This document shows positions 50,491-60,648 of a DNA stretch of 64,000 nucleotides, piece after piece; the stretch's first letter is position 1; each line of letters starts with the position of its first letter. The position numbers and the translations under genes are program-made. The notes below the pieces were generated by a model. The model made no database searches. It worked only from the letters and a program-made list of their open reading frames with translations, and was not told where the DNA came from. Source of the DNA: Cryobacterium breve (lineage in GTDB: Bacteria; Actinomycetota; Actinomycetes; Actinomycetales; Microbacteriaceae); contig NZ_CP075584.1 of the NCBI RefSeq assembly GCF_027594785.1, positions 868,001 to 932,000 of the forward strand. Direction: 5' to 3'.

Positions 50491-51912
50491 TGGACCAGCC
50501 CCTCCTGCTGGGCCACGGATCTCGCCGGCCCGGGTTGCCACACCTCGAGCAGGAAGTCGGTTTCGCGATGCGCGACGGTTCTCACGAGTCCGGGCACGGT
50601 CGCGAGCATGTCGTGGACACTGTCACCGCTGAGCGGGTACTCCGGAACCGGGTGCCTCCAGTGGCAGGCGAGGAGGACTCCGCCAGGGGCGAGGCTGTCC
50701 CGGCACCGCTGGAAGAACCGTTCCAGGTCTGCGGTCGCGAGGTAGTAGCCGACTTCGGATACGACGATGAGGTCGAAGACGCCGGAGGGCCATTCACCGG
50801 GCAGGGTCATCCGCGCGAAGCGGACGCCGGGGCGCCCGGCGAGCCGTTCGCGGGCGATCGAGAGCGGTTGCTCCGCGATGTCGACTGCCGTCACGGTGTC
50901 GCACCGGGCGGCGAGGTCGGCCGTGAGCACTCCGATCGAGCAGCCGAGTCTCCAGGGCGGCGCCGAATCGTTCGCGTGGCAGCGCAGCGAGGGTCAGCGC
51001 CCGTTTGCGACGTTCGTACCAGCGCGTCTCGAAGCCCCACGGGTCGCGCGCCTCCCCGTAGAAATCTTCGAAGAAGGACCTCGTCAGGCTTGTTTTCCCG
51101 GTCACATCCGGGGACGCCGCCTCGGTCGCGATGTCTTCGACGAAGATCTCGAAGCCTCTCGCGAAATGGGCGGCCATCGCCGGGGGCACGACGGCCTCGT
51201 CTCCGGGTTCGTCGGACAACGGCAGGACCTGGCTGCGGTGCAGTGCGAGAGCCTGCAGCTTCAGCGCGTGGTCCTCGGGGCTGAGGTCAATCCTGCGGAT
51301 CAGGTCCAGCGACCATTCCCCATCCGGTGTCGACCAGTGCCAGGCCCAGATCGGGTATTCGAGCAGCCGGGCGCCGGACCAGGCCGCTCCGGCGGCGGCC
51401 ACCTCGCCGGCGAGACTGTGGTCGGGATGCCCGTCGGCACGCCATGGTGCCACGATCCAGATGCTCGCGACCGATCGTTCCTCTCCGGGCTCTGCGCCGG
51501 AAGGCGGCGTCCCCAGTACAGAGGCAAGCGCCCGCGCCGCCGCCTCCCTGTTTCCGGTGAGGTCGCCGTCGGGCAGTCCGGCGAAGTGCAGGCGAGCGGA
51601 TGGCGCCAGGTGCGCGACGGCATCCGTCACTTCGGTCCTGCGCACCCGGGACAGTCGTTCCTGGGTATGTGTCGGGGATTCCGGGTGGGACGCTTCGCCG
51701 TCGCTGAGGACCAGGACATCGACCGGGATCCCGCGTCTTGCCGCACCGGCCATCAGCCCGCCGGCACCGAGCGTCTCGTCGTCAGGATGCGCGGCGACGA
51801 CGATGAGCCGGGCGAGACCATCGGGGTCGAGCCGTGCTGCCGTCGTTATCCAGGGCGCGTCGGCCCAGGCCCGCTCGGCGGTGCCGGGGTCCCGGTGGCT
51901 GAAGGTCACCAC
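50487..51912 (-). CDS. PIG-L deacetylase / SAM-methyltransferase fusion; one indel
   Basis: The N-terminal half is a PIG-L/LmbE zinc deacetylase: LIVVAAHPDDETLGAGGLMAG holds the zinc-binding His-Asp-Asp set and WRADGHPDHSLAGEVA the third His site. The C-terminal half is a class I methyltransferase: restored motif I LELGCSIGVLTADLA, then VTAVDIAEQPLSIARERLAG and FDLIVVSEVGYYLA. The join is broken by an extra base in AGTCT 50947-50951; removing it makes one chain of about 474 residues. PIG-L enzymes remove N-acetyl groups from sugars (as in mycothiol synthesis), so an amino-sugar product is plausible. The start overlaps the dehydrogenase-like gene. Confidence 0.87.
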
Positions 51913-53000
51913 GGTGCGATGCCCCGCGCACCATCGAGCAGCAGCGCACCCAGCCGGGCCTCGTCGCGTTCGGCGTGGTGCTGTCGAACGTACAACTGCA
52001 GGTCGGCGACACGCTGGGCGTGACGGGCGTCAAAAGCGAGGGGTTGCGGACCGAGGGCGTGCCCGGCCCGCTCGATGACGAATTCTGCCGTGCGCGCGAC
52101 GAGGCCCCGCACTCGCGCCGCGCGCACAGCGCCGTGTGCTCCGGTCGCGGTCCCGTCGTCGATCGCGCACGCGGCGGAAGCAAGCGCCTGCCCCGATGCC
52201 GTCACGAGTACGTCGATGGCGCCGAGGTGAGCAAGACCGACCTGATCAGGCGTACGCTCCCCAGCGTCCCGGTAGACGCGTCTGGCGATGCCGACGGTCC
52301 CGCCCCACCAACAGGCTGCGACCCCGATCCCTCCCCACGCGAAACCGGGTCGCTCGAGGTACCAGCCGTCGGCGCCGATCGGCTCTGCGGGAACGCCGCG
52401 AAAGTCAACAGGGCCGCTCGGAAGCGCTGCGAGTCCCCTGGCCACCCAGGATCCCTCCGACACCGTGATTCCCGGCACGCGGAGGTCGACGGCGAACAGC
52501 CGCCGTGTGGTCTCCGAGGTGTGCGCGGTGACGAGCGCGTGGCTGAGTTCGCCGGCGAGTGAGCACCACGGTTTGACGCCGTCGAGCCGCCATCCCGATT
52601 CGGTCTGGCGCGCCTCGAGGCGCGTGCCGCGTCCTTCAGCGGCGAACACGCCCCACGTTCGTCCATTCCCGGAATCGACGTGGCTTCCCGGGCCGGACTC
52701 GGCGGCCTGTTCCAGGATCGAGAGCGCATCCAGGTGTGCCTCCACGACGCGGGCAGCGGTCAGGTCTGCTGCCGCGACCGTCGCGAGAGTGTCGAAGAGT
52801 CGCTCGGTTCTCCCGGAACCCGGCCCCGCCCCGTCGAGCCGAACGCCGAGCGTCAGCGCCAGTCGCAGGGCGGCCCGGGTGTCCCCGTTCACCTGGAACG
52901 CTCGGTCGGCAACGACGCCCAGGTCGTCCTCGCCCTTGTCCAGCGGCGACCGGACCAGCCGAACCGGCCCGCTCGTGATCTCAGTATCCGACTCGCTCAC
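51906..53000 (-). CDS. Acyl-CoA dehydrogenase-like protein
   Basis: The 364-residue protein has the overall acyl-CoA dehydrogenase plan: an alpha-helical N-terminus, a central beta region (GWRLDGVKPWCSLAGELSHALVTAHT, typical of the FAD-binding middle domain) and a helical C-terminus. The usual catalytic Glu is not obvious. GTG 53000 is a likely start; an in-frame upstream start at 53048 exists. It is the first gene of a coupled trio with the deacetylase-methyltransferase and the glycosyltransferase, which do not look like fatty-acid genes. It may act on a carrier-bound or unusual substrate. Confidence 0.8.
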   Translation of the reverse strand: MSESDTEITSGPVRLVRSPLDKGEDDLGVVADRAFQVNGDTRAALRLALTLGVRLDGAGPGSGRTERLFDTLATVAAADLTAARVVEAHLDALSILEQAAESGPGSHVDSGNGRTWGVFAAEGRGTRLEARQTESGWRLDGVKPWCSLAGELSHALVTAHTSETTRRLFAVDLRVPGITVSEGSWVARGLAALPSGPVDFRGVPAEPIGADGWYLERPGFAWGGIGVAACWWGGTVGIARRVYRDAGERTPDQVGLAHLGAIDVLVTASGQALASAACAIDDGTATGAHGAVRAARVRGLVARTAEFVIERAGHALGPQPLAFDARHAQRVADLQLYVRQHHAERDEARLGALLLDGARGIAPW

Positions 53001-53243
53001 TACGTCACACCGAACCCGGCCAAGGCCATCACCTGTCCCCCGTCTCACAACCGTTCATCGTGCGGAACGGCTGGTCAGCTCCCCAGTCGCTCGCTCGTAT
53101 CCGGAGCACCATATCAGGAACCGAGGAAACAAAAGAGTCCCGGACGGGAAGAACTCGACGCCGACCCGTCTTGGGTGGGAAGCGCTCAGAGCCCCACGGT
53201 CGACACATCAAGCGGTTGTAGGCGGCGCCTGACCGGCTGCTCC

Positions 53244-54107
53244 TCAGAGTTCAGCGCGAATGTCGGCCAATTCCTGTGCGCGTTCGGCTGTGACGACCGG
53301 GTAGGCCATCTTCAGCCCCCTGAGCGCATCCACGATGATCTGGGACACGATGAGCCGGGCGTTCTTCTTGCTGTCCGCCGGGACCACATACCAGGGGCTC
53401 TCCCTGGTGCTCGTTGCTGTCAGGCATTCCTCGTAAGCAGAGATATATCTGTCCCAATACCCCCGTTCGTGAATATCAGCGAGAGTGAGCTTCCAGTTCT
53501 TTTCGGGAACATCGATCCGTTCGCGGAACCGACTCGCCTGTTCCTCTTTAGACAGGTTCAGGAAGATCTTGACGATCTTCGTCCCATTTCGGCTCAAATG
53601 CGCTTCAAGGTCCGCAATCGAGCGATACCGCTCCTTCCAGATCGACGATTCGTTGATGAGTGCAGCCGGGATACCCTCGCCGTGCAAGATCTCCGGGTGC
53701 ACCCGCGCGACGAGAACTTCTTCGTAGTACGAGCGATTGAAGATGCCGATCCGGCCACGCTCGGGGAGGCGGCGGGTCGTCCGCCAGAGAAAGTCGTGCT
53801 CGAGTTCCTCGCTGCTTGGCTGCTTGAAGCTGAAGACCTGGCAACCCTGAGGGTTCACTCCGGACATGACGTGCCGGATCGCCCCATCCTTTCCTGCTGC
53901 GTCCATGCCCTGGAAGATCACCAATAGTGAGTAGTGTCCCGAGGCGTAGTGCAACCGTTGGAGCGCGGTCAGCTTTTTGACGTGCCGGTGCAGGACGTGC
54001 TTGTACGTTGTGTCGGCCCCCCAGACATGTGCAACGTCCGTCGCGCGGTCGGCAAGGTCCGCGTCCTTCCCTGCTTCGACGCGGAAGTCACGTGTGTCGA
54101 TCTTCAT
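53244..54107 (-). CDS. PPK2-family polyphosphate kinase
   Basis: The 287-residue PPK2 enzyme transfers phosphate between polyphosphate and a nucleotide. Walker A is [16 protein letters not shown] at about residue 68, followed by the lid region [17 protein letters not shown], the [17 protein letters not shown] block and [16 protein letters not shown]. The members with this set usually phosphorylate AMP or ADP using polyphosphate. ATG 54107 lies in an ATGA overlap with the stop of the proton-pump gene, so the two are made together. Confidence 0.93.
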   Translation of the reverse strand: MKIDTRDFRVEAGKDADLADRATDVAHVWGADTTYKHVLHRHVKKLTALQRLHYASGHYSLLVIFQGMDAAGKDGAIRHVMSGVNPQGCQVFSFKQPSSEELEHDFLWRTTRRLPERGRIGIFNRSYYEEVLVARVHPEILHGEGIPAALINESSIWKERYRSIADLEAHLSRNGTKIVKIFLNLSKEEQASRFRERIDVPEKNWKLTLADIHERGYWDRYISAYEECLTATSTRESPWYVVPADSKKNARLIVSQIIVDALRGLKMAYPVVTAERAQELADIRAEL

Positions 54108-56725
54108 GACAACCCCTCCGTCTCCGGCGCTGCGGCGCCTTCTGGGTGAGAATCCACGGCGGCACCGTGGGGTTCCGGAGCAGCGGAAGAGGGTGCGGCA
54201 GAGTTCGTCAGCGAGCGGCGGGTCCTCCGGTTCTTCCCTGCGGGGTCGAGAATGCGATAGGCGAGGAGTTTGATGCGGTCGTTGACCAGCGCCCAGGCGA
54301 TCGCGTAGCCCCACACGAAGGCGGCCCAGCCCCAGCCGAGCGGAGTCATGAAGAGCCCGTAAACGGCAATGAGGGTCGCGACGGCCTGGGTTCCCAGGAC
54401 CGCGACCCACAGTATGCGGGCCGGTCGGATCGACCAGAACGGGCCGCGGGTGCGGGTCAGGAAGATGGTGAGATGCCCTGCCACCGAAAGCTTCAGGTAC
54501 ATCAGGGTTTGGATATGGTCGCGATCGAGGTGGAAGACATTCTCGGCCAGATAGAAGAGTCCGAAGGCGGAGATGACGCCGGCAACTCCAAGCACGGTCG
54601 ATATGCCCAACACCAGACGCATGTTCCACGCCTCTGGTGCCTTCCGATACTTCACGTTGTCGTAGGCGATCGACAGGATTGCCCCGTCGTTCAGAATGGC
54701 GAGCATCACGATCATGATCGCGGTGACGGGGTAGAAGTTGAAGACCAGGATCGATACCGTCATGAACAGCAGGACACGCAAGGTCTCTGCGATGCGGTAG
54801 ATGGCGTAGGAGTTCATCCGCTGGAAGATCCGGCGGCTTTCCTCGATTGCCTTGATGATCACGGACAGACCAGGGGTGAGCAGAACGATGGCGGCCGCGG
54901 CCCTGGCGGCGTCAGTCGCTCCCGAGACTGCGATCCCGCAGTCCGCCTTCTTCAGTGCGGGCGCGTCATTGACGCCGTCTCCCGTCATCCCGACAATGTG
55001 ACCGCGCTTCTGCAGCACGTCGACGATGTGGTATTTGTGCTCGGGGAAGACCTGGGCGAACCCATCAGCTGTTTCGATGGATTCCCCGACCGCCGCTGTC
55101 TCCTTCTTCTTCACGTCGCCCAAGCCGGACGCGTCAAGAATATTCGTGCCAAGACCGACCTTGGCGGCGGTCTCCTTCGCGATCGCGATCGCGTCACCGG
55201 TGACCATCTTCACCGTCACACCCATCTCCTTCGCTGTGGCGATGGTGGAAGCGGCGTCCTCGCGAGGCGGGTCAAAGAGCGGGAGGACACCCAGGAACTG
55301 CCACGTTCCATGTCCTTCTGCGCGGGCCACACCCAGAGACCGGAAGCCGCGTGCGGCGAAGTCATTCACAGCGGTGTCAACGGCGGAGGTGATATCCGCG
55401 GAATTGTCGGCGAGAGCGAGGATGACCTGGGGTGCGCCCTTGGTCACCTTGAACGTCGCGCCCCTGTCGTCGGTGACGGTGGCTTCGGTGCGTTTGTGAA
55501 CCGGGTCGAAAGGTTGGTAGTGCGTGACCGTGTAGGCATCCATCGCGGTCTTCTCCGAGAGACCGCCGAGGACGGCGAGGTCGATGGGGTCATCGTTTTC
55601 CGCGCGGGAAGCCAACGCACCCGCGAGCACGATATCCGCGGCCGAAACACCGTCAAGGCTGAACGGGTCGCCCAGGGTCAGCGCGTTGCGGGTGAGTGTG
55701 CCCGTCTTGTCCGCGCACAGGATGTCTACGCCGGCGAGTTCCTCGATCGCCACCAATTTGCTGACGATGGCCTTTTCCCGGGCCAGCAGCCGTGCGCCGA
55801 CCGCCATGGTGACCGACAGCACGGTCGGCATCGCGACGGGGATGGCCGCAACCGTGAGCACGAGCGCGAATTGCAGTGTCGTCAGGATCGGGTCGCCCCG
55901 GAGAGTCGACACCACCACGATCACGGTCACCAACGCGAGGGCGAGGAGGATGAGGTAGTTGCCGATCCTCAGGACGGCCTTCTGGAAGTGGCTGACGGTA
56001 TGGGCATCCTGCACCAGACCGGCCGTCTTACCGAAGTTGGTATGGGCGCCGGTCGCATAGACGAGGGCGCCGATCTCGCCGCGGCGCACGATCGAACCCG
56101 AGAACACGGCATCGCCCGCATGACAGGTCACGGGAAGCGACTCGCCGGTCAGCGCGGACTGGTCGACCTCGATCTCGTCGCCCTCCAGCAGCCGGGCATC
56201 CGCGGGAACGATGTCGCCCAGCCGCAGACGGATCACGTCTCCGGGCACCAGTTCACGGGCGGCGGGTGTGACCCATGAACCATCGCGTCGAACGCGAGCG
56301 TTGATCGCGAGCGTGTCTTTGAGCGCGGCGATCGCATTCCCGGCCTGGCGTTCTTCGAAGAAGCCGACCAAAGCATTGGCTACGAGCAGCACGAGAATGA
56401 TGAAGAAGTCCGGCCAGTGCCCGACCAGACCCGACAGGATCACCGCAATTTCGATCATCCACGGGATCGGACCCCAGAAGTAGGAGAGAAATTTCAGCAG
56501 TGCGTTGGTCTTGTGCTCTGCGATCTCATTCGGACCATACTTCGCCAGGCGTTTGGCTGCCTCGGTCTGAGTGAGCCCGTCCGGTGAACTGCCCAGCTGC
56601 TTCTCCACGTCCGCCATCGGGAGTGACTTCAGGTCGGAAGTCACCCTGGACGCCGCCGAACCGGCCGCCCCGCTCGTGGTGTTGTCTGAACTCATACCAC
56701 GGTTCGCATTCTCATCATGATCCAA
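54104..56725 (-). CDS. P3-type H+-ATPase (plasma-membrane proton pump)
   Basis: The 873-residue P-type ATPase has the A-domain motif [12 protein letters not shown], the phosphorylation site [11 protein letters not shown] (about residue 340), the ATP-binding [12 protein letters not shown] and the hinge [19 protein letters not shown], with about ten membrane segments. The P3A features (short termini, [11 protein letters not shown], and the [18 protein letters not shown] membrane segment 4) place it among proton pumps as found in archaea, fungi and some bacteria. Starts at ATG 56725 or 56695 (MSSDNTTSG) are both possible. It is coupled to PPK2. Confidence 0.92.
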   Translation of the reverse strand: MDHDENANRGMSSDNTTSGAAGSAASRVTSDLKSLPMADVEKQLGSSPDGLTQTEAAKRLAKYGPNEIAEHKTNALLKFLSYFWGPIPWMIEIAVILSGLVGHWPDFFIILVLLVANALVGFFEERQAGNAIAALKDTLAINARVRRDGSWVTPAARELVPGDVIRLRLGDIVPADARLLEGDEIEVDQSALTGESLPVTCHAGDAVFSGSIVRRGEIGALVYATGAHTNFGKTAGLVQDAHTVSHFQKAVLRIGNYLILLALALVTVIVVVSTLRGDPILTTLQFALVLTVAAIPVAMPTVLSVTMAVGARLLAREKAIVSKLVAIEELAGVDILCADKTGTLTRNALTLGDPFSLDGVSAADIVLAGALASRAENDDPIDLAVLGGLSEKTAMDAYTVTHYQPFDPVHKRTEATVTDDRGATFKVTKGAPQVILALADNSADITSAVDTAVNDFAARGFRSLGVARAEGHGTWQFLGVLPLFDPPREDAASTIATAKEMGVTVKMVTGDAIAIAKETAAKVGLGTNILDASGLGDVKKKETAAVGESIETADGFAQVFPEHKYHIVDVLQKRGHIVGMTGDGVNDAPALKKADCGIAVSGATDAARAAAAIVLLTPGLSVIIKAIEESRRIFQRMNSYAIYRIAETLRVLLFMTVSILVFNFYPVTAIMIVMLAILNDGAILSIAYDNVKYRKAPEAWNMRLVLGISTVLGVAGVISAFGLFYLAENVFHLDRDHIQTLMYLKLSVAGHLTIFLTRTRGPFWSIRPARILWVAVLGTQAVATLIAVYGLFMTPLGWGWAAFVWGYAIAWALVNDRIKLLAYRILDPAGKNRRTRRSLTNSAAPSSAAPEPHGAAVDSHPEGAAAPETEGLS

Positions 56726-56826
56726 TTCCGTGGGGTGACCACCTGCGACGCACGCGGTGCGCGTGCATCACGCTCGGCGACGACGCCGGAAATACCCGAC
56801 CGTCCGCCTCCTCGAATAATGCTCTT

Positions 56827-56949
56827 ATGCAAGTGTTGCACAAGAACAAGATTCTTGTTCTTGCCGACAACGAATTCCGGCCGATCGGGGCGGCAACCCG
56901 GCGCATCGTCGATGAATACCACGAGGCGTTCGCTCACTCACTGCCGTGA
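56827..56949 (+). CDS. Small hypothetical protein (40 residues)
   Basis: A 40-codon frame, MQVLHKNKILVLADNEFRPI followed by GAATRRIVDEYHEAFAHSLP, lies between the divergent H+-ATPase gene and the second PBP gene. AATAAT, close to the TATAAT consensus, ends exactly 6 bp before the ATG, the same layout as other leaderless genes here. The residue mix (hydrophobic start, helical end) looks like protein, not a shadow frame. No homologue is recognised. Confidence 0.45.
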   Translation: MQVLHKNKILVLADNEFRPIGAATRRIVDEYHEAFAHSLP

Positions 56950-57028
56950 CCACGTAATTCGCCCGGGTCGACGGCACCCAGGCGGATCTTCCGGGCCGCT
57001 GGATCCGCCCGATGACCGGATCGAGGCG

Positions 57029-59578
57029 TCAGCCGAGCCGGCCAACCGTGAGCGTCACAGTACCGCCCGAGTGCATCGCCGTTCCCGCACCGGGAGTCAT
57101 GGACAGGACCACTCCGACCTGTTTTGGGTCAACGACGGTCGTATCGACGACGACTGGGGCGTAGGCGCTGAGCTTTGTCCGGGCCGCTCCTTCCGTCAGG
57201 CCGACAACATCCGGCAGCGACTTCAGAGCCCCGTCACTCGTGTGAAGAGTGATGGTCGAACCGGGACGGGCCTTCGTTCCGCCGGCCGGCGATGAGGTGA
57301 CAACCGTTCCCGCCGCCAGGCTCCGACGCCGCGGTCCGACCGGTCACGACCGTGAACCCAGCAGACTCAAGGCGGCCGTTGCGCGCGCAGCCGATTGGCC
57401 GCGCACGTCGGGAACGGACACCGGCGTTCCATAGAGGGTGTCGGTGGATGCCTCGGCAAAGTCATCCCCGCCGTACTTCGCGTTAGCGACTGACATGACA
57501 TCGGGCCATATCCGATGTCGGGCCGTCGCAGCCTGACCGCTGTCGAAGTAGACATTGCGCTGGTTGGCCGACCCTGTGACGCTCACCACGCCGACGACCG
57601 TCGCCACTTTCGAGCTGGCTCCGCTCATCCAGGTGTCCTTGTTGCCATCGGTCGTTCCGGTCTTTCCGATCATCGGCACTCGTGGCGTCGTATCGCGATA
57701 GGACTGCCACGCGGTGCCCCCGGTCATCACTCGATGCATTGCGTAGGTCATGCCTGCGGCCACTGCAGGCGACACCGACAGCGCACAGACGGAAGGTGAA
57801 ATGGGAACGTCGGCGCCATTCGCGTCCGTGACGCTGTCGATGGCGACCGGTGTGCAGGTCGTGCCGTCGTTCGCTATGCCGGCGAAGGCTGCCGCCATGG
57901 TCAGCGGTGCGACCTCGTTGGTACCGATCACGGTCGCAGCACTTTGCAAAAGAGGGTTCCCGTCTGCACGATGGACGTCGAACGCCTCTGCTCTCTTACG
58001 TATGCCGCACAGGTCCAGCTCTTTGGCCATTCCGATGAAGCCCGTGTTGATTGAGTCGATCGTCGATTCGAGAGCGCTGTAGTGCGCTCCGGTCTCGCCA
58101 GAGGAATCGTTTTTCGGGTTCCATCCGGGATAGGTCTGCGGGCCCAGGCAGCTGTCCGAGAAGGTGCCCCAGTTGCTCGTGCGTCGGGAATTGACCCGCT
58201 CGCTGAGCGCATGCCCATCTGTCAGCCATTGTGCCAGCGTGAAAACCTTGTAGGTCGACCCTGGCTGGAACCCATGTGATCCACCGTCCTGGTAATCGGT
58301 GTTGTAGTTGATTCCGGTGGAGCTCGCACCGGTTGACTGGACGTCGGGGTCTTGACTGAAGGTCTTGTTCTGCGCCATCGCGAGCACGCGTCCGGTACCG
58401 ACTTGGACGCTCGTGACGACGGCTCCCACGTCCCATCCGGGGTATGTGGTGGGCACATTCGCAGCCAGTGTGGCGACGGCTGCATTTTGCACGTCGAGGT
58501 CCAGTGTGGTGTAGACGTTGTAGCCGCCACGCCGGAAGGTGAGGAGTCTGGTGTCTTCGTCGGCGCCGAATGCGGGGTCGTGTAAGAGCTGTTTGGTCAC
58601 GTAGTCGCAGAAGAAGGCGTTGGCTCCGGCCGTTTTGCAGCCGGTGCTCGGCTCGGTGATGGTGGGTTCCACCGGCGTTGCTATCGCGGCGTCATGGTCT
58701 CCCTGGGTGATCTTTCCATGGCGCAGCATCTCGTCGAGGATGTAGTTGCGCCGGCTCGTGTTGTCGGCGTATCCGTTTGCTGCGCCGTTGGTTGCGCTGG
58801 TCGGGGTGTCGAGCCGGAATTTTCCCGGATTGTTCACGATCGCGACCAGGCTGGCCGCTTGCGGCAGTGTCAATGCCGCGGCGGTTGAGTTGTAGTAATA
58901 GTTGGCCGCAGCTTCAATGCCGTATACGGTCCCTCCGAATCCCGTGATGTTCAGGTAGTGAGCAAGGATTTCGTTCTTGGAGTAGACCTTCTCCAACCCG
59001 ATGGCGAGCCGCATTTCCTTGAGCTTGCGATCGGCTGTCGTCTCCGTCGCCGCCCGATAGCAGTCAGCAATGGCGTTCGCGTCGTCCAGAACCTCGCACC
59101 TCTGCACGAGGACGTTCTTCACGTACTGTTGCGTGATCGAGGAGCCGCCTTGGATGGCGCTGCCCGTTGCCGTTCTCAGCACGGCGCGGACGGTTCCCTG
59201 AAGGTCGATCCCGCCGTGCTCATAGAAACGTGGATCCTCCCCGGCGACGGCCGCGTCTTTCGCGAATTGGCTCATCGCTCCCCACCGGACATCAACGCGA
59301 TTCTGGTCGTAGAACGACGCCAGGAGCACCGGCGTGCCATCGCTCTGTTTGGCGTAGATATTGCTCTTCTGAGAGAGCTGGTCGATCGCGAGATAGCTCG
59401 GCAGGTTCTCGAACGTATTGATGACGTTGGTGGCCGCCATTCCAGACACGGCGACCGCGGGAGTCACCGAGGCAGCCACGAGGACACCCGCGACGGTACT
59501 TATCGCGATGAAGCCGACGAGGTGCCCGAGCGCTCCGCGAACGGTATGGGGTGGTGTCGATTCGTTGCTCTTCGTCAC
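57029..59578 (-). CDS. Bifunctional class A penicillin-binding protein with PASTA domains (copy 2); two compensating indels
   Basis: This paralogue of the PBP at 44695-47286, about 849 residues, shares long identical blocks such as SGMAATN, LSQKSNIYA, DPRFYEHGGIDLQGTV, GGSSITQQYVKNVLVQ, PGSTYKVFTLA and IGKTGTTDGNKDTWMSGAS. It has an N-terminal membrane helix, a GT51 domain, a transpeptidase and C-terminal PASTA repeats (VPDVRGQSAARATAAL; LPDVVGLTEGAARTKL). As sequenced it would stop at 57344; a missing base near 57371 and an extra one in AGGCT 57319-57323 cancel out and carry the frame to TGA 57029-57031. GTG 59578 has AAAGGA upstream. Confidence 0.92.
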
Positions 59579-59606
59579 ACTGTCCTTTGATTGGTCGCGA
59601 ACATAT

Positions 59607-60596
59607 CTACGGCGCCGTCTCACTGCGATCGTCCCTGGCGCCGATCGCGGCGAGATAGGAGTTGTATGCGACGCGCTCGGCGTCGCCGTCTTGTGCTGCT
59701 TTCCGATCGGCGACTCGATCGTGGCGCGTAGCCGCACTCTGCCAACGAAGGAACAGCGCACCCAGGACGAGCAGGGTGGGCAGTTCGGTGAATCCCCAGG
59801 CGATCCCATCCCCCAGTGATTGGTCCGCCAGCGGCGAAATAGTCCAGCCAGGAACGGGGTACGTGTAAAACCCCACGATCGGGGCAACCGACATCATCAC
59901 GACGACGCCGAAGAACGCATGGAACGGAACCGTGATGAACAATTCCAGGATTGCCAGCACCGGCGGAGCCAGCCTGCGAACTCCTCGAGACGCTTCCCGT
60001 GGCGAAGGGTCGACACCCAGGATCCCCCAGAAATACAGCATTCCAATCACGAGGAAGTGCACAAGCATCAGATTGTGCCCCCACATCGTGCGCATCAGAT
60101 AGTCGAAGACCGGGGTGAAATAGAGCCCATACAGGCTCATCAGGAACAGGCCTGTCGTGACTCCCGGATGGGTGACGAACTGAGCGAACCGGCTGTGCAA
60201 CAGCGCGAGGAGTCCTTTGCGCAGGTTCCAGCCGCCGCCGTGCCTGGTCGGGAGTACCCGCAGCAGCAGAGTTACCGGTGCACCGAGCGCGAGCAGGACC
60301 GGCGAGAACATGCTGAGCGTCATGTGCTGGACCATATGTACGCTGAACAGTCGGATTCCGTAGCCATCCAGCCCCGTGGCTGTCATCAGTATGAGTGTTG
60401 CGACGCCGAGGAGCCACCACACCGTTCGCTGCACGGGCCAGCGGATGCCGGAACGGTGCAGATGCCAGAGTGCGAAGAGATACAGGACTGCCAGCAGAAG
60501 GGCGAGAGTGGGCAGCACGGGAACTGGCTGAAGGTGCCAGGCCAGCAGGTTCGTAAGTGTCGGCGGTTGCGTCGGCATCCACATGGAACCCGTCAT
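59607..60596 (-). CDS. Cytochrome c oxidase assembly protein (CtaG/caa3 type)
   Basis: The 329-residue membrane protein has about seven membrane segments and conserved histidines in HMVQHMTLSMFSPVLLALG and MLVHFLVIGMLYFWGILGVDPSPRE, the pattern of the caa3_CtaG family involved in copper supply to cytochrome oxidase. ATG 60596 is preferred; a TTG at 60659 would overlap the marR end. It ends 28 bp before the PBP start region. No oxidase subunit gene is in the window. Confidence 0.87.
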   Translation of the reverse strand: MTGSMWMPTQPPTLTNLLAWHLQPVPVLPTLALLLAVLYLFALWHLHRSGIRWPVQRTVWWLLGVATLILMTATGLDGYGIRLFSVHMVQHMTLSMFSPVLLALGAPVTLLLRVLPTRHGGGWNLRKGLLALLHSRFAQFVTHPGVTTGLFLMSLYGLYFTPVFDYLMRTMWGHNLMLVHFLVIGMLYFWGILGVDPSPREASRGVRRLAPPVLAILELFITVPFHAFFGVVVMMSVAPIVGFYTYPVPGWTISPLADQSLGDGIAWGFTELPTLLVLGALFLRWQSAATRHDRVADRKAAQDGDAERVAYNSYLAAIGARDDRSETAP

Positions 60597-60648
60597 ACTG
60601 CTCAGCGACGCGCCTTCGCCCGGGGTGGGAACCGGTGCAGGGAAAGCC

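Noticed and set aside
5649..57323. Programmed ribosomal frameshifting at the AGNCT sites
   Set aside because: The sites lack slippery heptamers and downstream structures, and occur in unrelated genes at random positions; sequencing error explains them better.
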